DNA of 64,000 nucleotides from positions 1,164,143 through 1,228,142 of the forward strand of contig RDEW01000014.1 in assembly GCA_011109175.1 (NCBI GenBank), written 5' to 3'. The notes beneath the pieces were generated by a model. It did not search any database. It had not been told where the DNA came from and worked only from the letters and a program-made list of their open reading frames with translations. The position numbers were made by a program, and so were the translations under genes. Shown piece by piece: positions 32,431 through 43,916 of the stretch. Each line of letters starts with the position of its first letter. The first letter of the stretch is position 1. The DNA comes from Dicyema japonicum. Its lineage: Eukaryota; Dicyemida; Rhombozoa; Dicyemidae.

Positions 32431-33530
32431 CTAAATATCTATCTATCCGAATTTGCTATAAAGTAACCTTATATCACGGTTCTTTTCCTTGGGGATTTAA
32501 CATCTCTACTTTACTCGGGATTTTACTTTTCTATTTCCCTTTGGGATTTAACTTTTCTATATTTTGTTTCTCTTGAAACAAAACTTAGTGGTTGTTAATG
32601 TTATCAAGTGATAAATTTGTCTTATCAACCCGGACAGTATCAACGGGTTTTTATGACATAATACAATAAATAACAATAAAAAACCTTTTGTAGACGGGTC
32701 TAGATTTTCTACAACTTCCAATTCTTCTATATTAAAACTTTCAAGATTATCGTGAACATGATTCCACGACAGTGTTGAATTGAGGAATACCACGATACTC
32801 TTTGGAATCGGTCAGAGACAACTCGCCTAGAAATAACGTAAAAATATTATTTTTCCACACTTCATATTAGGTATACGGGGAGTATGGAAGCAAATTCCGG
32901 AACGTGCGTACATACGACCCAATACCTGTTAAGTAGCGAATTCCGGAACATGCGAGCAGGCATATTCACCCAAAATGGAAAACCGCCAGAAGAACGGTGC
33001 TATCGAAAATGTGTTGGTTCCCGAGAACAACACCTTCCTTTTCAGTATTTCCAAGTACCTGAACAATGAGAATATTCCTTTCAGTACCTGGAAAAAATGA
33101 GAATATTGCTAAGAGCATTTTCCTTTTGTGTAAATGGGGTGATTTTTAGCTTAATAATAATAAGTGGAAATGGGGTAACCTTCCTTTTCAGTATTTCCTG
33201 AGGTTATATAAATAAAAACAATTAAGGGGAAAAAGTGGCCTCTTATTTGCTAAATCAAATCATGTGGACTCCAACTGTATAGGTAATCTGGCGGATTCCA
33301 ATGCACCAGTAATGAATTCATCTATGTCTTGAACTCCTTGCGCTTATAGGACTTGATGGCCTTTAACGTCGACAATCCTGCCGGATCTACACTTGTTGAC
33401 CGCACTAACGTCTAGACTATGTCGAACGCATACTCCTATTCTTATGGAATCATTGTCAGAGTCTCGAGGAAGGCACACGGAAGGGCTCACATCCAAGAAC
33501 CAATTTCACCTGCGGATGCTGAGTCAAGTA
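32431..33530. other. Unassigned region with short repeats
   Basis: A minus-strand open stretch at 32557-32793 (with HDNLESFNIEELEVVENLD) looks protein-like, and a splice-acceptor-like site lies at about 32829, but I could not build a convincing gene. Small direct repeats occur: ATTCCGGAAC-TGCG twice (32890 and 32940) and CCTTCCTTTTCAGTATTTCC twice (33041 and 33179). Confidence 0.35.
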
Positions 33531-33533
33531 ACG

Positions 33534-33850
33534 TTAGATAGGGCTGATCCATTTTCGGTTGTATTGTTTCGATAATAATGTGCATAGCTGTTCTCCCTTT
33601 GTTTCATAGTATGATTCGGGGATCCAAGATTGGATAGTCAAAGTTTTATTCAAACACTCTAACGATCCAGCAATAAGGTCCTTTATATGGTTAGGATGTG
33701 GGGCATAAAGTCCCTTATTCTGGTCAAAGAAAAAAGTATATAATTGGAATGGACACGTTAGGGCCGATGGGTGCTTTTCTATGGTCCGTTCAAGGGAATC
33801 TCTTGTTGGAGGAAGCACCTTGTTGATAAAAGTAATAATTCCCAATTTAA
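33534..33850 (-). mobile_element. LINE-B-related RT N-terminal fragment
   Basis: Minus strand: KGLYAPHPNHIKDLIAGSLE aligns with GLRPGHIKDLTSTYTSEARR of LINE-B, preceded by RTIEKHPSALTCPFQLYTFF, which corresponds to LKHPDAPTDYEKFL. Divergent, an older copy. Flanked by the next gene's 3' end. Confidence 0.5.
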
Positions 33851-33994
33851 TGACGGTGTAGTCAGTAAATGGTGATAGTAAAAGGCATTATTGTGTTTCT
33901 CAAAGAGATTTATGACCTATAAAGATTAAATTAGTGAAATTATTTTTTGAGAGTTTTCGAATTGAGACACCAAAATAGCAATGTCATAATTATA

Positions 33995-34663
33995 TTATTC
34001 ATTTTTAACAAATATGCAATTCTCATGCACAGACCGTATCCTTCTAATAACTTCCACAGCCCAATCATCTAATTCCACATCCCCAGATATGCCTTTAAGT
34101 CCATCAACAATAGGAACTGCTGTAATCAAAGCACACAATTTGAGTCCTTTCTCGAATAGTAATACAAATTTGTCATGATAAGGTTTGCCAATCTCATCAA
34201 AACCACGTGACACCTTCATTATCAATTCAAGAAGAGTTGTAGTAAGTCTATCTAAACTTACCACAGGATTCTTATTGAGGTCCGCTATGATAGATCGAAC
34301 ATTATCTTCCAGAAAATCATCAAAATTCGAATCATCCTCCTTGACTAAGAATAATAAATCCATTTACCTATAAAATTTAGAAACCTATCCTCCAGCTTCT
34401 TTGAAATTGAAATTATATTTGATGACTGAGAATTCTTCCCCTTCACCTGCCTTTATTGCTTAGATTACCTTGCTTAAGAATGAATGTTCGTACTTTGAGC
34501 TGTTATGGGAGACTATAATATGCCAAAGCATCAATTTTCGGTATGAGTAGTCGTCCAGTTGCTTTAATTTGTTTGGAGTTCTGTTAAGTTTATTAATACT
34601 ACATTTTATGGAAGTTAGTAAGAGATCCTGATATATTATTGAGAGTCTGTATAAAGCTTTCAA
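33995..34663 (-). CDS. Unidentified three-exon gene (5' end uncertain)
   Basis: Minus-strand exons 34469-34663 (start uncertain), 34368-34446 and 33995-34344 join across GT-AG introns of 22 nt (34447-34468) and 23 nt (34345-34367) into one frame of about 208 codons ending at 33995. Sequence is mainly helical: KLKQLDDYSYRKLMLWHIIV, SISKKLEDRFLNFIVKEDDS, LEDNVRSIIADLNKNPVVSL, then LTTTLLELIMKVSRGFDEIG and ELDDWAVEVIRRIRSVHENC. No signal peptide or clear membrane span. It reads like a helical-repeat or scaffold protein fragment, but I recognise no family. There is no ATG at 34663 (the codon is TTG after a nearby in-frame stop), so an upstream exon or an internal Met is the real start. Confidence 0.55.
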
Positions 34664-34857
34664 TTGTTAGACACAGATTGACACACATAATTAGTTATTG
34701 GCACACAGCGAAGTTTAAATTTGAAATTTAAAAACAATTTGTAAATATAAATATAAAATAAACAATACAAATAAACTAATTTGTAATTATAGCTATTTCT
34801 AAATGTATCTTAGCTTTAATCTTTTAGAATTATTATTATTATTAGTTTAAATTTAGG
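34664..34857. other. AT-rich spacer
   Basis: Possible promoter or 5' exon space of the minus-strand gene; nothing specific seen. Confidence 0.3.
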
Positions 34858-34960
34858 CTCGACAAGTGACGCCGTCATCAGTGGACTCTCACTGCGGAAC
34901 TGGATTTTCTAGAAAGGACCCACACACAAGAAAAAGAAAAAAAAGAAGTGAAGATCATTC
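34858..34960 (+). repeat. SINE body without tRNA head
   Basis: CGACAAGTGACGCCGTCATC followed by CTCTCACTGCGGAACTGGAT, matching 60389-60440 and (reverse) 14567-14590. The tRNA-like head is missing, so this is either a 5'-truncated SINE or a LINE 5' UTR from which the SINE body derives; LINE-A begins about 150 bp downstream. Confidence 0.55.
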
Positions 34961-34999
34961 CTTGGTTATACGATTAGTTAAAATTAACTGTTATTTACT

Positions 35000-35790
35000 T
35001 AAATAAAGTGTGTGTCCTGCCTATGCGGAGCTAATACCACGGCTCCGTGAAAAAGGCTGTTATTATTATTATTTAGCGTGGTGTTATGTGGTCTACCAAT
35101 TCAAAAGGTTTTGGAAACGCCCAGGGAGGTACCTAATGCCCACCGAAAAAGGACCGATAGACCCCATTCTCCTGGGGACATTCTCGTCCCCGGGCGATGC
35201 ATTTTACGGAGCATCGAACTTTCCTAGAGGAAATCCTCTGCCCATCGAAGAGAAAAGCACTTTACGACTCTCCAGCTAAACATAAATGGAATTAAAGGAA
35301 AAATCAGGAAACTCCGCTCACTCCTGGCTTGTCAAAAGATTAACGTTGCGATGATTCAAGAGACCAAACTCTCTTTTAATGACCCTACCCCTACATTCCC
35401 AGGATACAAAGCTATCAGGAAAGACTGTAAAGAAAAAAAAGGTGGAGGTCTGCTCACTCTATTCAAAAAAGAACTTGAAATGCAGAGACATCTCCTCGGA
35501 AATGAGGAAACTTGTTGGGGATGATGATGTAACAGAAATAATTGGAATCTCGCTCTGGACAACGGAAGGAAGACTATGCCTTGTGAATATCTACGTTCCA
35601 CCTTTTGGTTCCTGTCCGAAAATCTATGTTATGCCTAACCTATCAAGCCTGTCTTCCTTCGATGAAATCATCATCGGCGGGGATTTGAATGCGAAGCATC
35701 CATTATGGCTGTCAACTTAACTAGCTGACATGAGAGGGAAACTATTATCGCAAACGGACTCCCTAACGATATCAGAACATTATTATTATT
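35000..35790 (+). mobile_element. LINE-A endonuclease (EEP) half
   Basis: Starts with the family 5' motif (GCGTGGTGTTATGTGGTC at about 35077), then after frameshifts LQLNINGIKGKIRKLRSLLA, INVAMIQETKLSF (catalytic QETK), GYKAIRKDCKEKKGGGLLTL, IIGISLWTTEGRLCLVNIYV and EIIIGGDLNAKHPLW (catalytic GDLNAKH). It ends near 35790. The 2A-like site expected before LQLNING is too degraded to call. Confidence 0.75.
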
Positions 35791-35794
35791 ATAA

Positions 35795-36010
35795 GTACTT
35801 ATCGCTTTGTCATAGGACTTGACAAAGCATGTGCAACACGAGTTAGCAAATCACCGGTTAGTTTCATCCACTTCTTCCTATTCAAAGCCGCAGAGCGCAA
35901 CCAGTCAAGATCCTCTCCACTTCCAAGATGCCGTCCCATTTCTTTGAGGTCTTCGTCCTTTTATAAAGAAGATTAGATGACATCCTCGTATCACTTCTTT
36001 CGAACATCAT
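35795..36010 (-). mobile_element. LINE-C 3' end fragment
   Basis: Minus strand: EDLDWLRSAALNRKKWMKLT, LTRVAHALSS, matching the LINE-C C-terminus (LKKWWTLIRLTFRVAHVLS). Only the last ~200 bp. Confidence 0.6.
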
Positions 36011-36049
36011 ATGCCGTAGTTGATATCTATGAAACGCATTAAGTCTCTA

Positions 36050-36345
36050 TTATCATATTATTATCAGAACATTAAATAATGAAATAAAGGCAAAAGAGCT
36101 CAATGTCCAGAGGTTGAAATGGAATCGTGTGCTTACAACGATGAATAGAAATCGCACTACGGGAAAGGTGTGGAAAGCTACTCGAAATGTGGCAAAAGGC
36201 GATGAAGTTTCAACAGAGGAAGATTATGTTCAAAGTGATGTGAACAACTTAAGGAAATGCAATTGGATTTGTGAAGATCATCGACCCGGACCTACGCCTC
36301 TGGAGGCCCTTATGAGAATAGACTCCAGATCACAAGAAGGTGGCC
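36050..36345 (+). mobile_element. LINE fragment of unclear family
   Basis: An open stretch with RTTGKVWKATRNVAKGDEVS and LRKCNWICEDHRPGPTPLE resembles LINE endonuclease-RT linker sequence. No diagnostic motif. Confidence 0.3.
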
Positions 36346-37975
36346 CTAAAAATTCAGGCAGCCGTCCTGTACGTTCATGCGCGGGCACAAAGGAAAAACA
36401 CCAAGCAAAGATGAGGTCTCACCATTAAAGACTTCCGGAAGAGTTATTCTTGGACGACCTCTGAACTTCTCCCCTGACGTATCGAAGTATTCTTCCATGA
36501 CGACGTTTGCTGGCGTGTCTTGTTCCAATCTGAGAATATGGCCAAACAATCTCCAGCGAGCCTTCATGATCATGGTGCTCAGAGGTCCGGAACCAACTTC
36601 TCCCCTGACGTATCGAAGTATTCTTCCATGACGACGTTTGCTGGCGTGTCTTGTTCCAATCTGAGAATATGGCCAAACAATCTCCAGCGAGCCTTCATGA
36701 TCATGGTGCTCAGAGGTCCGGAACCGCATCTTCTATATAAATTTTCACTCCCTACATGCATTGGCCACTTTAGTCCCAAGAGAGACCGAAGTTGCCTTCT
36801 GTGAAAGGAGTCAAGGTTTTGTTCGTCCGTTTTCGAAATTCCCCACGTCCCAGAGTTGTATGTTAGTATGGGCCTCACGAACGCCTCATACAACCTGAGT
36901 CGGAGTGATGGCCCGACCGAGCATTTTCTTATCCAACATTTCATAAGTTTTTGCATAGTAACCGTAGATAACAATTTTCTTCTTGCAATGTCTTCGGAGT
37001 CTCCGAGAAGAGAGCCAAGCTTTACGGTCTTCCTCCAACATTCACTATTGCGTAGTTCCATCCGCTTAATTTCAACAATATCCGTTTTCTGAACATTCAG
37101 TGATAGACACCATTTGGCCAAACAGCCTGATGCAACCTCCAAGAGACGTAAGAGTGCTTCTTTGTCAGTCGAGATAAAGTCAACATCATCGGCATACACG
37201 ATCTCCATAATATAATTGTTGTAATACTTCCGGAGGTCTTGCAGAGCCGATTCAAGGTATATAGCAAACAATACTGGGGAAAGGGAATCTCCTTGGGGTG
37301 TGCCCACTGTTGAAATAATTTCCCGTGACAAACATTTTCCAATACGCACTCGTAACCTCGTGTTTGATAAGAATATCCGTATCAGAATAACCGAGTCCTT
37401 ATCCAGGAAACTTTCAAGCACTTCAATGAGTTTTCCCCGACGGACAGTGTCGAAAGCTCTGGTCAGATCAATTCCAAGGATAGTCTTTGAGCTCCGGAAT
37501 CTTTGTTGAATAGCACATTGCCATCTATGGCACCATACTACATCAGCCGTTGATCTCCCTGTCCTAAAACCACTCTGGCTCTGGGCCAAGTACCCGTCCA
37601 CCGGCTCTTGGATCCGATTAAGAGTAATTAGGGCAAGGATCTTCCTTAAGGTGTTTAGAAGTCCTTGATGTACCTCCACACATATCCTGTCATCAATTTT
37701 CCAATATCGATGTAATCTGGGGAGCAAATTCTTGTGAACAGCGAAACCCTGTCCATAGTGTTTACAGTACGATGGAAGGAGGATTAGTCTGTAGTCTCCA
37801 AGGTTTTCATCGAGTCCTTTTCTGAGCTTCGTCTCTTGGAGACAGCAAACAGAGCATCCATATTTTGCAAGGTCCAGACATAGTTGGTGCCTCTTCGATC
37901 AATCATTAAGGCCCCTGGCATTGAAGGTAAGGGTAGAAAACCAGAAAGGATTATTCAAATACGTATTAGACATAT
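36346..37975 (-). mobile_element. LINE-C with fused endonuclease start and near-intact RT
   Basis: From 37975 down: LTFNARGLND, LDLAKYGCSVCCLQETKLRK (endonuclease start with QETK), HYGQGFAVHKNLLPRLHRYW, then a direct jump into RT (EVHQGLLNTLRKILALITLN), so most of the endonuclease is deleted. The RT is open to 36579: SQSGFRTGRSTADVVWCHR, ILGIDLTRAFDTVRRGKLIE, TVGTPQGDSLSPVLFAIYLE, EIVYADDVDFISTDKEALLR, KLGSLLGDSEDIARRKLL, YEAFVRPILTYNSGTWGISK, RWRLFGHILRLEQDTPANVV. A segment of about 125 bp (36468-36594 and 36596-36722) is tandemly duplicated, giving the HILRLEQDTPANVV block twice. Catalytic motifs are intact but the protein is truncated. Confidence 0.8.
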
Positions 37976-38017
37976 GTGCAATAGAGGGACGTCACCACCT
38001 CAACCGTGGTCTTGGGT

Positions 38018-38335
38018 TAATAAATAAAATTTTATTAACCTCGGATACACAGAGAAAGAAGTTAAAGTAAACAACTAATTAAGTGTATCCAGTTTCCACT
38101 TCTACAGAGTCCATCCGTAATCAACATAAAAGGTAAGACGTCCATTACATGCAGTTGTGGAAACCTCTCCAATTGGAATGGGGGAGAACAAATGATCCTT
38201 TTTCGTCCCGGCCTGGCACTGGGCGACACCTAGACAGGTGGATCACTTGACGCCACTCTATTAGGAAGAGAGAGGAAAAACAGACAAGCATGCAGAAAAA
38301 TTAAACCAATTAACCACGCAGCACCACATGGCGCA
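38018..38335 (-). repeat. Left member of 320-bp inverted repeat flanking a 2A LINE
   Basis: Reverse complement of about 40205-40515: shared parts include the GCGCCATGTGGTGCTGCGTG motif, TGACGCCACTCTATTAGGAA, CCAGTTTCCACTTCTACAGA and the tail GGTTAATAAAATTTTATTTA read on the minus strand. It looks like a LINE-A untranslated end lying head-on against the next element's start. Confidence 0.7.
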
Positions 38336-40050
38336 CGCGGCTATATATCACTTCACGACGTTGGAAAAGAGTCACAAACTCCCTATCCCGCGCGGATGGT
38401 GTCGAATCCTACTCCTTCCCTGTGGAGATGTCGAGGAAAATCCAGGACCAGATTTAGTCACATTACAAATTAACATCAATGCTATCCGAACAAAAATTGC
38501 CGAACTACAACTCTTTCTCATAAAACACTCAATGGATATAGCTCTTTCCCGAGATACCAAACTTAACCCACGGCGATCAACCCCCAACTTTAAGGGAAAC
38601 AACGTTTTCAGACGAGACAGAGGTCATGGATAGAAAGGAAATTTAATTACTTTAATCAGGAAGCATATAATGATTATAAATATCTCGGACGACATCCCGG
38701 ACCCCTCCCACCAAGACGACACACTGGTGCAACTAACTCAGAAAATTTGCCTACCCTCTTTCCGATTGACAGTTGTCAATATATAAGTACCTTCTCCACC
38801 GTCATGCCCAAAAGGCTACCGCCCTGAACTCAACGATTCACTCTGTTGGAACACACGCTAATTGGCGGTGACTTAAATGCGAAGAGTTTTCGATGGCATG
38901 CTGACCAACAACTGAATCAACGGGGGCCCCTATATTTGACAGTTTTGACGACTTGATCACTCTCAATAATCAAAGCAAACACACAAGGTCCCCTTCCCGT
39001 CAAGGCGACTCCCCTACTTTACCAGACATTTCTTTGCCGCCCCTTCTCTTGAGGCTGTCATTTTATGGGATTTTATATACGACTTACATACCTACCATAA
39101 CCCGATCTTCATGAGGATCTACAAAAACATAAGTTAATGAACACTCTGAGAACAAATGTGAACTTTTTAAAGACAATATGGCCCGCCTTCACATCTTTTA
39201 TCGAACTACACATACACCTTCCAGATAGAGAACTTCGGATCTATCGACGCTGCTGTCGAATACCTCAATGAGATTATACTCCGAGATCGCAAAAGATACA
39301 TTCCGATACTGAAAGGATATTAAAACTGAACAAAGAAATCACTCGGAACATCACGAAACACAGCAAAGAACGTTGGGAACCCTTGCTCAGATAAGTTACG
39401 AACAATACTTCCCTCACTGTATAATGTAAATCGATAAGGAGGCTTAAGAAGTGCTCTCCACATTTAATTGGACATCAAGAGCCATATCCCAATATTAGTC
39501 ATAAACCATATTCAAAAGACATGGATGTTCATTCTAGCAATGGTCGAAGGAATAATTTCCCAACATGACTTCTTCAACCCTTCAACAGTCCACTCAGTAA
39601 TCAGGAAAATGAATAACTTGTCGTCCCGCGGTTCAGATGACATCTTCATTCTCTAACTGAAACACCTGGGTCATTCCGTGACGGCCAAAATAACACAAAT
39701 TTTCAACCTCTCAATAAACGAGAACAAGATTCCGTCAATATGGAAGAAATCTCTGATACACCATATCCTGAGAAAACAACCATTATCTGCGCCATATCTT
39801 CTACCGACCGGTATCCATCATCTGCGCCATATCACGAGTGTTAGAAAAACTAGTCATTCTCAAGATCCGTCATTTCATAACTCTACCATCTTTTCTACAT
39901 GGATTCCGCGAAAGACACTCAACAACAACTTATCTAGAAAAGACTTTTGACTCAGTATCTCGGAAGATCCTTACAGCAAAAATTTTTACTACATCAATCC
40001 ACCCTAAATTAAAGTCATGGTTGGCTAACTTAATCAACCTTAGGCAAAAA
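38328..40050 (+). mobile_element. LINE-A with canonical 2A peptide, endonuclease and partial RT
   Basis: The ORF from 38328 begins MAHAAIYHFTTLEKSHKLPI, then RILLLPCGDVEENPGP, directly followed by the endonuclease start LVTLQININAIRTKIAELQL and LSRDTKLN (QETK degraded to SRDTK). Later blocks: LIGGDLNAKS (endonuclease motif), RSPSRQGDSPTLPDISL, then RT pieces LSSRGSDDIFIL, HLGHSVTAKITQIFNLSINE, WKKSLIHHILRKQ, and FDSVSRKILTAKIFTTSIHP ending at LRQK. Frameshifts and stops are frequent after 38633. RT motifs B and C are missing, so it is defective. Confidence 0.75.
38409..38450 (+). other. 2A-like ribosome-skipping peptide (GDVEENPGP)
   Basis: LLLPCGDVEENPGP is a perfect match to the 2A core and keeps an upstream leucine-rich run typical of functional 2A peptides. 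It separates a ~35-residue leader from the endonuclease in the same frame, so translation would release the leader and begin the nuclease at proline. Leader function (signal or RNA-binding) is unknown. Confidence 0.8.
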
Positions 40051-40204
40051 TGACCCTTGAATTTCTGAAAACCAGCTACTATGGCCAACTTGCATTAAAA
40101 CCAAATTTTCGTTAATATTTATTTATTAATCGTTAATATTTAAATCAAATATATTCGACGTGACTTTCAAAATACCGTGCTACGCATTTATTAATTCAAA
40201 ATAC

Positions 40205-40525
40205 CAACGCGTGGCGCCATGTGGTGCTGCGTGGTTAATTGATTGAAGTTTTCTGCTTGCTCATCTATTCCTCCTCTCTCTTCCTATTAGAGTGGCGTCA
40301 TGTGATCCACCCGTCTAGGTGGCGCCCAGTGCAAGGCCGGCATGAAAAAATATCATTTGCTCTCCCCCACTCTACTGGAGGGGTTTCCACAACTGCATGT
40401 AATGGACGTCTTACCTTTTATGCTGATTCCGGATGGACTCTGTAGAAGTGGAAACTGGATAACTTAATTAGTTGTTTACTTTAACTTCTTTCTCGGTGTA
40501 TCCGGGGTTAATAAATAATAATAAT
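40205..40525 (+). repeat. Right member of 320-bp inverted repeat; LINE-A 3' tail
   Basis: Begins CGCGTGGCGCCATGTGGTGC and ends GGGGTTAATAAATAATAATA, the family 3' tail. Inverted relative to 38018-38335. Together with that copy it brackets the 2A LINE. Confidence 0.7.
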
Positions 40526-40535
40526 AAATATATTA

Positions 40536-42115
40536 TCAAGAGGTGCATTTATTTGCACCACTGAGCTTAGTCGGGTCAAAAAACTGGAAAAACTTTGGAG
40601 TAAACTCTATTAGCCATCGAGGATCAATAGTGCTAGCTCCATGCATGTATTCTTTTGAAGTTAACATCAACTCATATACTACCCTTCTATATAAAACTAC
40701 TCTTCTCCCTAAAGAAGTAAAAATTCCCCCGTCGTTCAATGCGTTCAACGCGTGTTGCTGCTCAACCGCAGACACGAGGTATTGCACAGGGCAAGGGTTC
40801 ATAAAGTCGAAAGACATAAGGTCATTGATTCCCATGGCCTTTAGTTGGAGTGTTGTTGCCGCCAAGTTTATTGTCCTAATCTCGGGTACCTAATAATCAT
40901 AATCCACATTATTACTTGAGTCTTTAACATTTCTCGCTCAGTGTATAATCTGAAGCACTTACCTAGACCAGTTCTACCAGATCGCACCGCCCGTTGCTTC
41001 GCCAGTGCCGTACTATTAGAGTGATTTTCAGCTGGTCCATGCACGTTTTTTGAATTTTAAATCTACTGCTTTACAAAGCAGGGATCAAAGACGTAAAAAA
41101 TTCAGTCAATTGTCAGTGATGTCTCCCCGATGTTATTTGTCACCACAATCTGTAGGTTTCTATCAAAAAACTACCTGTCTAGATCCAGTGTGAGTAGTTT
41201 GAATATTCTGACTTGAATTTCCTGCAGAAAGAGCCCAATAGAATAATCATTTTCGGGATATTGGCACTCAAGAGTCCGCCTGCACAAAATCTCATATCCA
41301 GTATTAATTTTTTCATGCCCAGTTAAAAACAGCAAAATATCCCCTATAACAATAAAGTTTAAAAATACCACGTTTTTGCTTGAGGTGGATCTCTATAATG
41401 TGATTAAGACACCATCGAGGTAGTCGGGCTTCCGTGCTGAACATGACTTCCACTGGATCCTTCCAGGGATAATGAAAATTTGCTAATTAAGTCACAATTC
41501 TCACGATTGGTAGAAATACTTGGAAAATTTAACAGAATCTAACATCGAAGAGGTTACAATTAACTTCAGATCATTCCTTTTCAGCATAGCAACCTTCAGA
41601 AGTCCGAACAGGACCTCAGTGTTTACCGTTCACTCGTGAGTTTAGTCCACCATGATAAACAAATACAGCGCCAAATCAGGGTCAATCAATCACTTTCAGA
41701 ATCAGTCATGTACTTAATCTCGGTGTCCTTAGCAGTACAATCCTCAAATCGAATTGTATAACCAATCTGAATAGTTAATAACCAAAATATAACATCCTGA
41801 CCCAATCTACGGTTAAACTCTTCAGAAACTCGTTTGACACAGACATTGCTGCTACTCTACGAGGCTGAGTCCATCCAATCTTCCCATTAGCGGTATAACC
41901 GGCCTCGTGGCAGTGCTGTGTTATCTGAGTCGTCTTCCCTGAGCCCGTGTTCCAGATTACTATCAGAATCTGGTTGTCCTGGATCGCCTTGATCAGCTCG
42001 TATTTCAGATTCGTAATCGGAAAAGTGCTTATCTACTTAATTAGGAATCTTGGTCGATACTTTCCTCCAGTCTTGTGGGACGTTATTTGCATCTTCCATT
42101 CACTTTTGAAAAAGA
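40536..42115 (-). pseudogene. DHX8/PRP22-type DEAH-box RNA helicase pseudogene
   Basis: Minus strand, high to low: [19 protein letters not shown], motif [21 protein letters not shown], motif Ia [14 protein letters not shown], then decayed sequence where the DEAH motif should be, GDILLFLTGHEKINTGYEIL (motif IV region), NIGETSLTID (motif V), [20 protein letters not shown] (motif VI, QRxGRxGR weakened), and [40 protein letters not shown], open from 40865 to 40536. After LGRR it jumps to RRVVYELMLTSKEYMHGAST, IDPRWLIEFTPKFFQFFDPT: the ratchet/OB region between is deleted (roughly 240 residues in DHX8). A 26-nt GT-AG intron remains before VPEIRTIN, so it arose by DNA duplication, not retroposition. 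DHX8/PRP22 releases spliced mRNA from the spliceosome; an intact parent gene must exist elsewhere. Confidence 0.8.
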
Positions 42116-43916
42116 ACTACGCTGTTGTTTCTCTCAGACTCTCTCTGCGTATTTCAAATTGTCAACAAACTTGGAGTTTTAGTCCACGCATCATGTCTTA
42201 GCTATCTGACTAAGAAATATATGGTACTTCTGTGAAGACATCAGAGTAATCAATAATCCTTATTACATAAAAAGTATAATGTCGTTTATATAGGAACAAT
42301 ATGTCTGCTGCCTCGTACTGTGTTGTTTTTAAGGGTTTGAATAGTGAAGATGGGCATGGGTTGTTGTATTTTCAGTTATAGACGGTAGTAAAATAGGTAT
42401 ATCAATGCATTATTAGAGATACAAATAGACATTCTATTTACTAAGCGTTCTATTTATTGCCATCATAAATTACAAATCCGAATCATTAGATCATCGATTT
42501 TTTTGACATTTCTCAATTTTCTTTTCACACGAAGATTTAAGGAAATGTTGTAAGACCAAAAAATCACTAATAAATTAATACACCCATTAGTCTCTCTTAA
42601 TAATCTCCACTCTTAGCTCAGTGTTCTTTCCTAGATCCCACGGACTTTCTGAAATCTTGCTGTACATGCGTGGGATCAAACTGTGTGCCATTCAAAAAAA
42701 CCTAGAGATAGATATTTATGAGATCTCGAGATGCCTCATCAGAACACTCAACATGTCTAAGTATTCTTTTCTTGAGCTCATACTATCTCGTTAAGGACTG
42801 TAAACTGCCCTGTCCCGATATAGCAGACACCCTCCAGCCTTTAGACTTCCATTGTAGCAATCGTTTTTCTCCATGATCCACTGTTCTGTCTCTCTGTACC
42901 CTTTTTTATTATAGCTCAGATCTTTTCAGCATTTTTCCAGAAGTTGGTTGAGGTCAGCGAGGTTGCACAAGAAATGATCGATCAATGTATAACGCTTTTT
43001 GAAATAAGCAAAAATTTACATATTGAGAGGATATAATTTGAATTAATTGAAAAGTTGAAGACTCTCGTCAGAGATTTATTGTAGTCCTAAAATTTTTTGT
43101 GTATATCATATGAATCCTATCAGGCCTTTGAGATAAGTAGTCTATGTATGACTCAACACCTTACTCATGTCGTTTTCTGTAAAATTAATATATTCATTGT
43201 TGCTTATTTCTACAATAACTGATAATATGCACCTTACAGGTGTATCTTGAGGACATAGCATACCAAATACTAATGGTGGATATTGTCTTAGGAGACTGAC
43301 TAAATAAATATGCTTAATCAATTTCTACTCATCACATAAACACCCAATTGACATCAGAGTTATGCTTCGACCATACTTTAACAAATTCTTTAAAGTGATG
43401 TGTACCAAAGATTGGCAATCTTGTGTTAGATAATCAAAAATGTCAATTATGACTGCTGTAATAAATTAATTTCCCGAAATATGAAAGATAATGCCCATGA
43501 ATGATCAAAATAGAGATAAACAGATAAAGGAAGCATAGGCAAGAGGAACCACGCTATAAAATCTTGGGTCACATGCTATAAAATCTTGGGTCACATGCTG
43601 ATATTATGCTATCTGGATAACTTTGCTAGAAAAATATACTCAAGAAACAATATTGTTGTATTCCATGGCACGTCAAGAAGATTGTGTTGAAAAGAAATAA
43701 TCTAAAGACTAAACTGAGGTGATGCGTAGACTTACAGAACAGCTTTGCCTTGTTCACAAAATCGGCGAACTACAAAAGCAGTTGTCGGAACAATTCAAAA
43801 GTTGAAATGAGAATAAGTGGATCTCTCAACTACGGAATCTAAACAAACACAATCCCTTTTTCTAAAAGATATACCGAAGAGTAAAGAACCCAGAATCAAT
43901 CGCAAACAAGATTGTA
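42116..43916. other. Unassigned region
   Basis: No convincing gene. A tRNA-like string (TTAGCTCAGTGTTC near 42615 and GGGATCAAACT near 42689) is weak. A perfect 22-bp tandem duplication (ATGCTATAAAATCTTGGGTC plus AC) lies near 43545-43596. LINE-like fragments may occur at 43660-43910. Confidence 0.35.

Noticed and set aside
32557-32793. Minus-strand 78-codon frame as a gene
   Set aside because: Protein-like composition, but no domain, no supported exon joins and no second copy; left as unassigned.
38424-38450. 2A motif as evidence for an integrated RNA virus
   Set aside because: It is followed immediately by a LINE endonuclease start, and no viral capsid, helicase or polymerase sequence is present.
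42598-42720. Possible tRNA gene or SINE (TTAGCTCAGTG ... GGGATCAAACT)
   Set aside because: No acceptor or anticodon stem could be drawn and the B box deviates from consensus.
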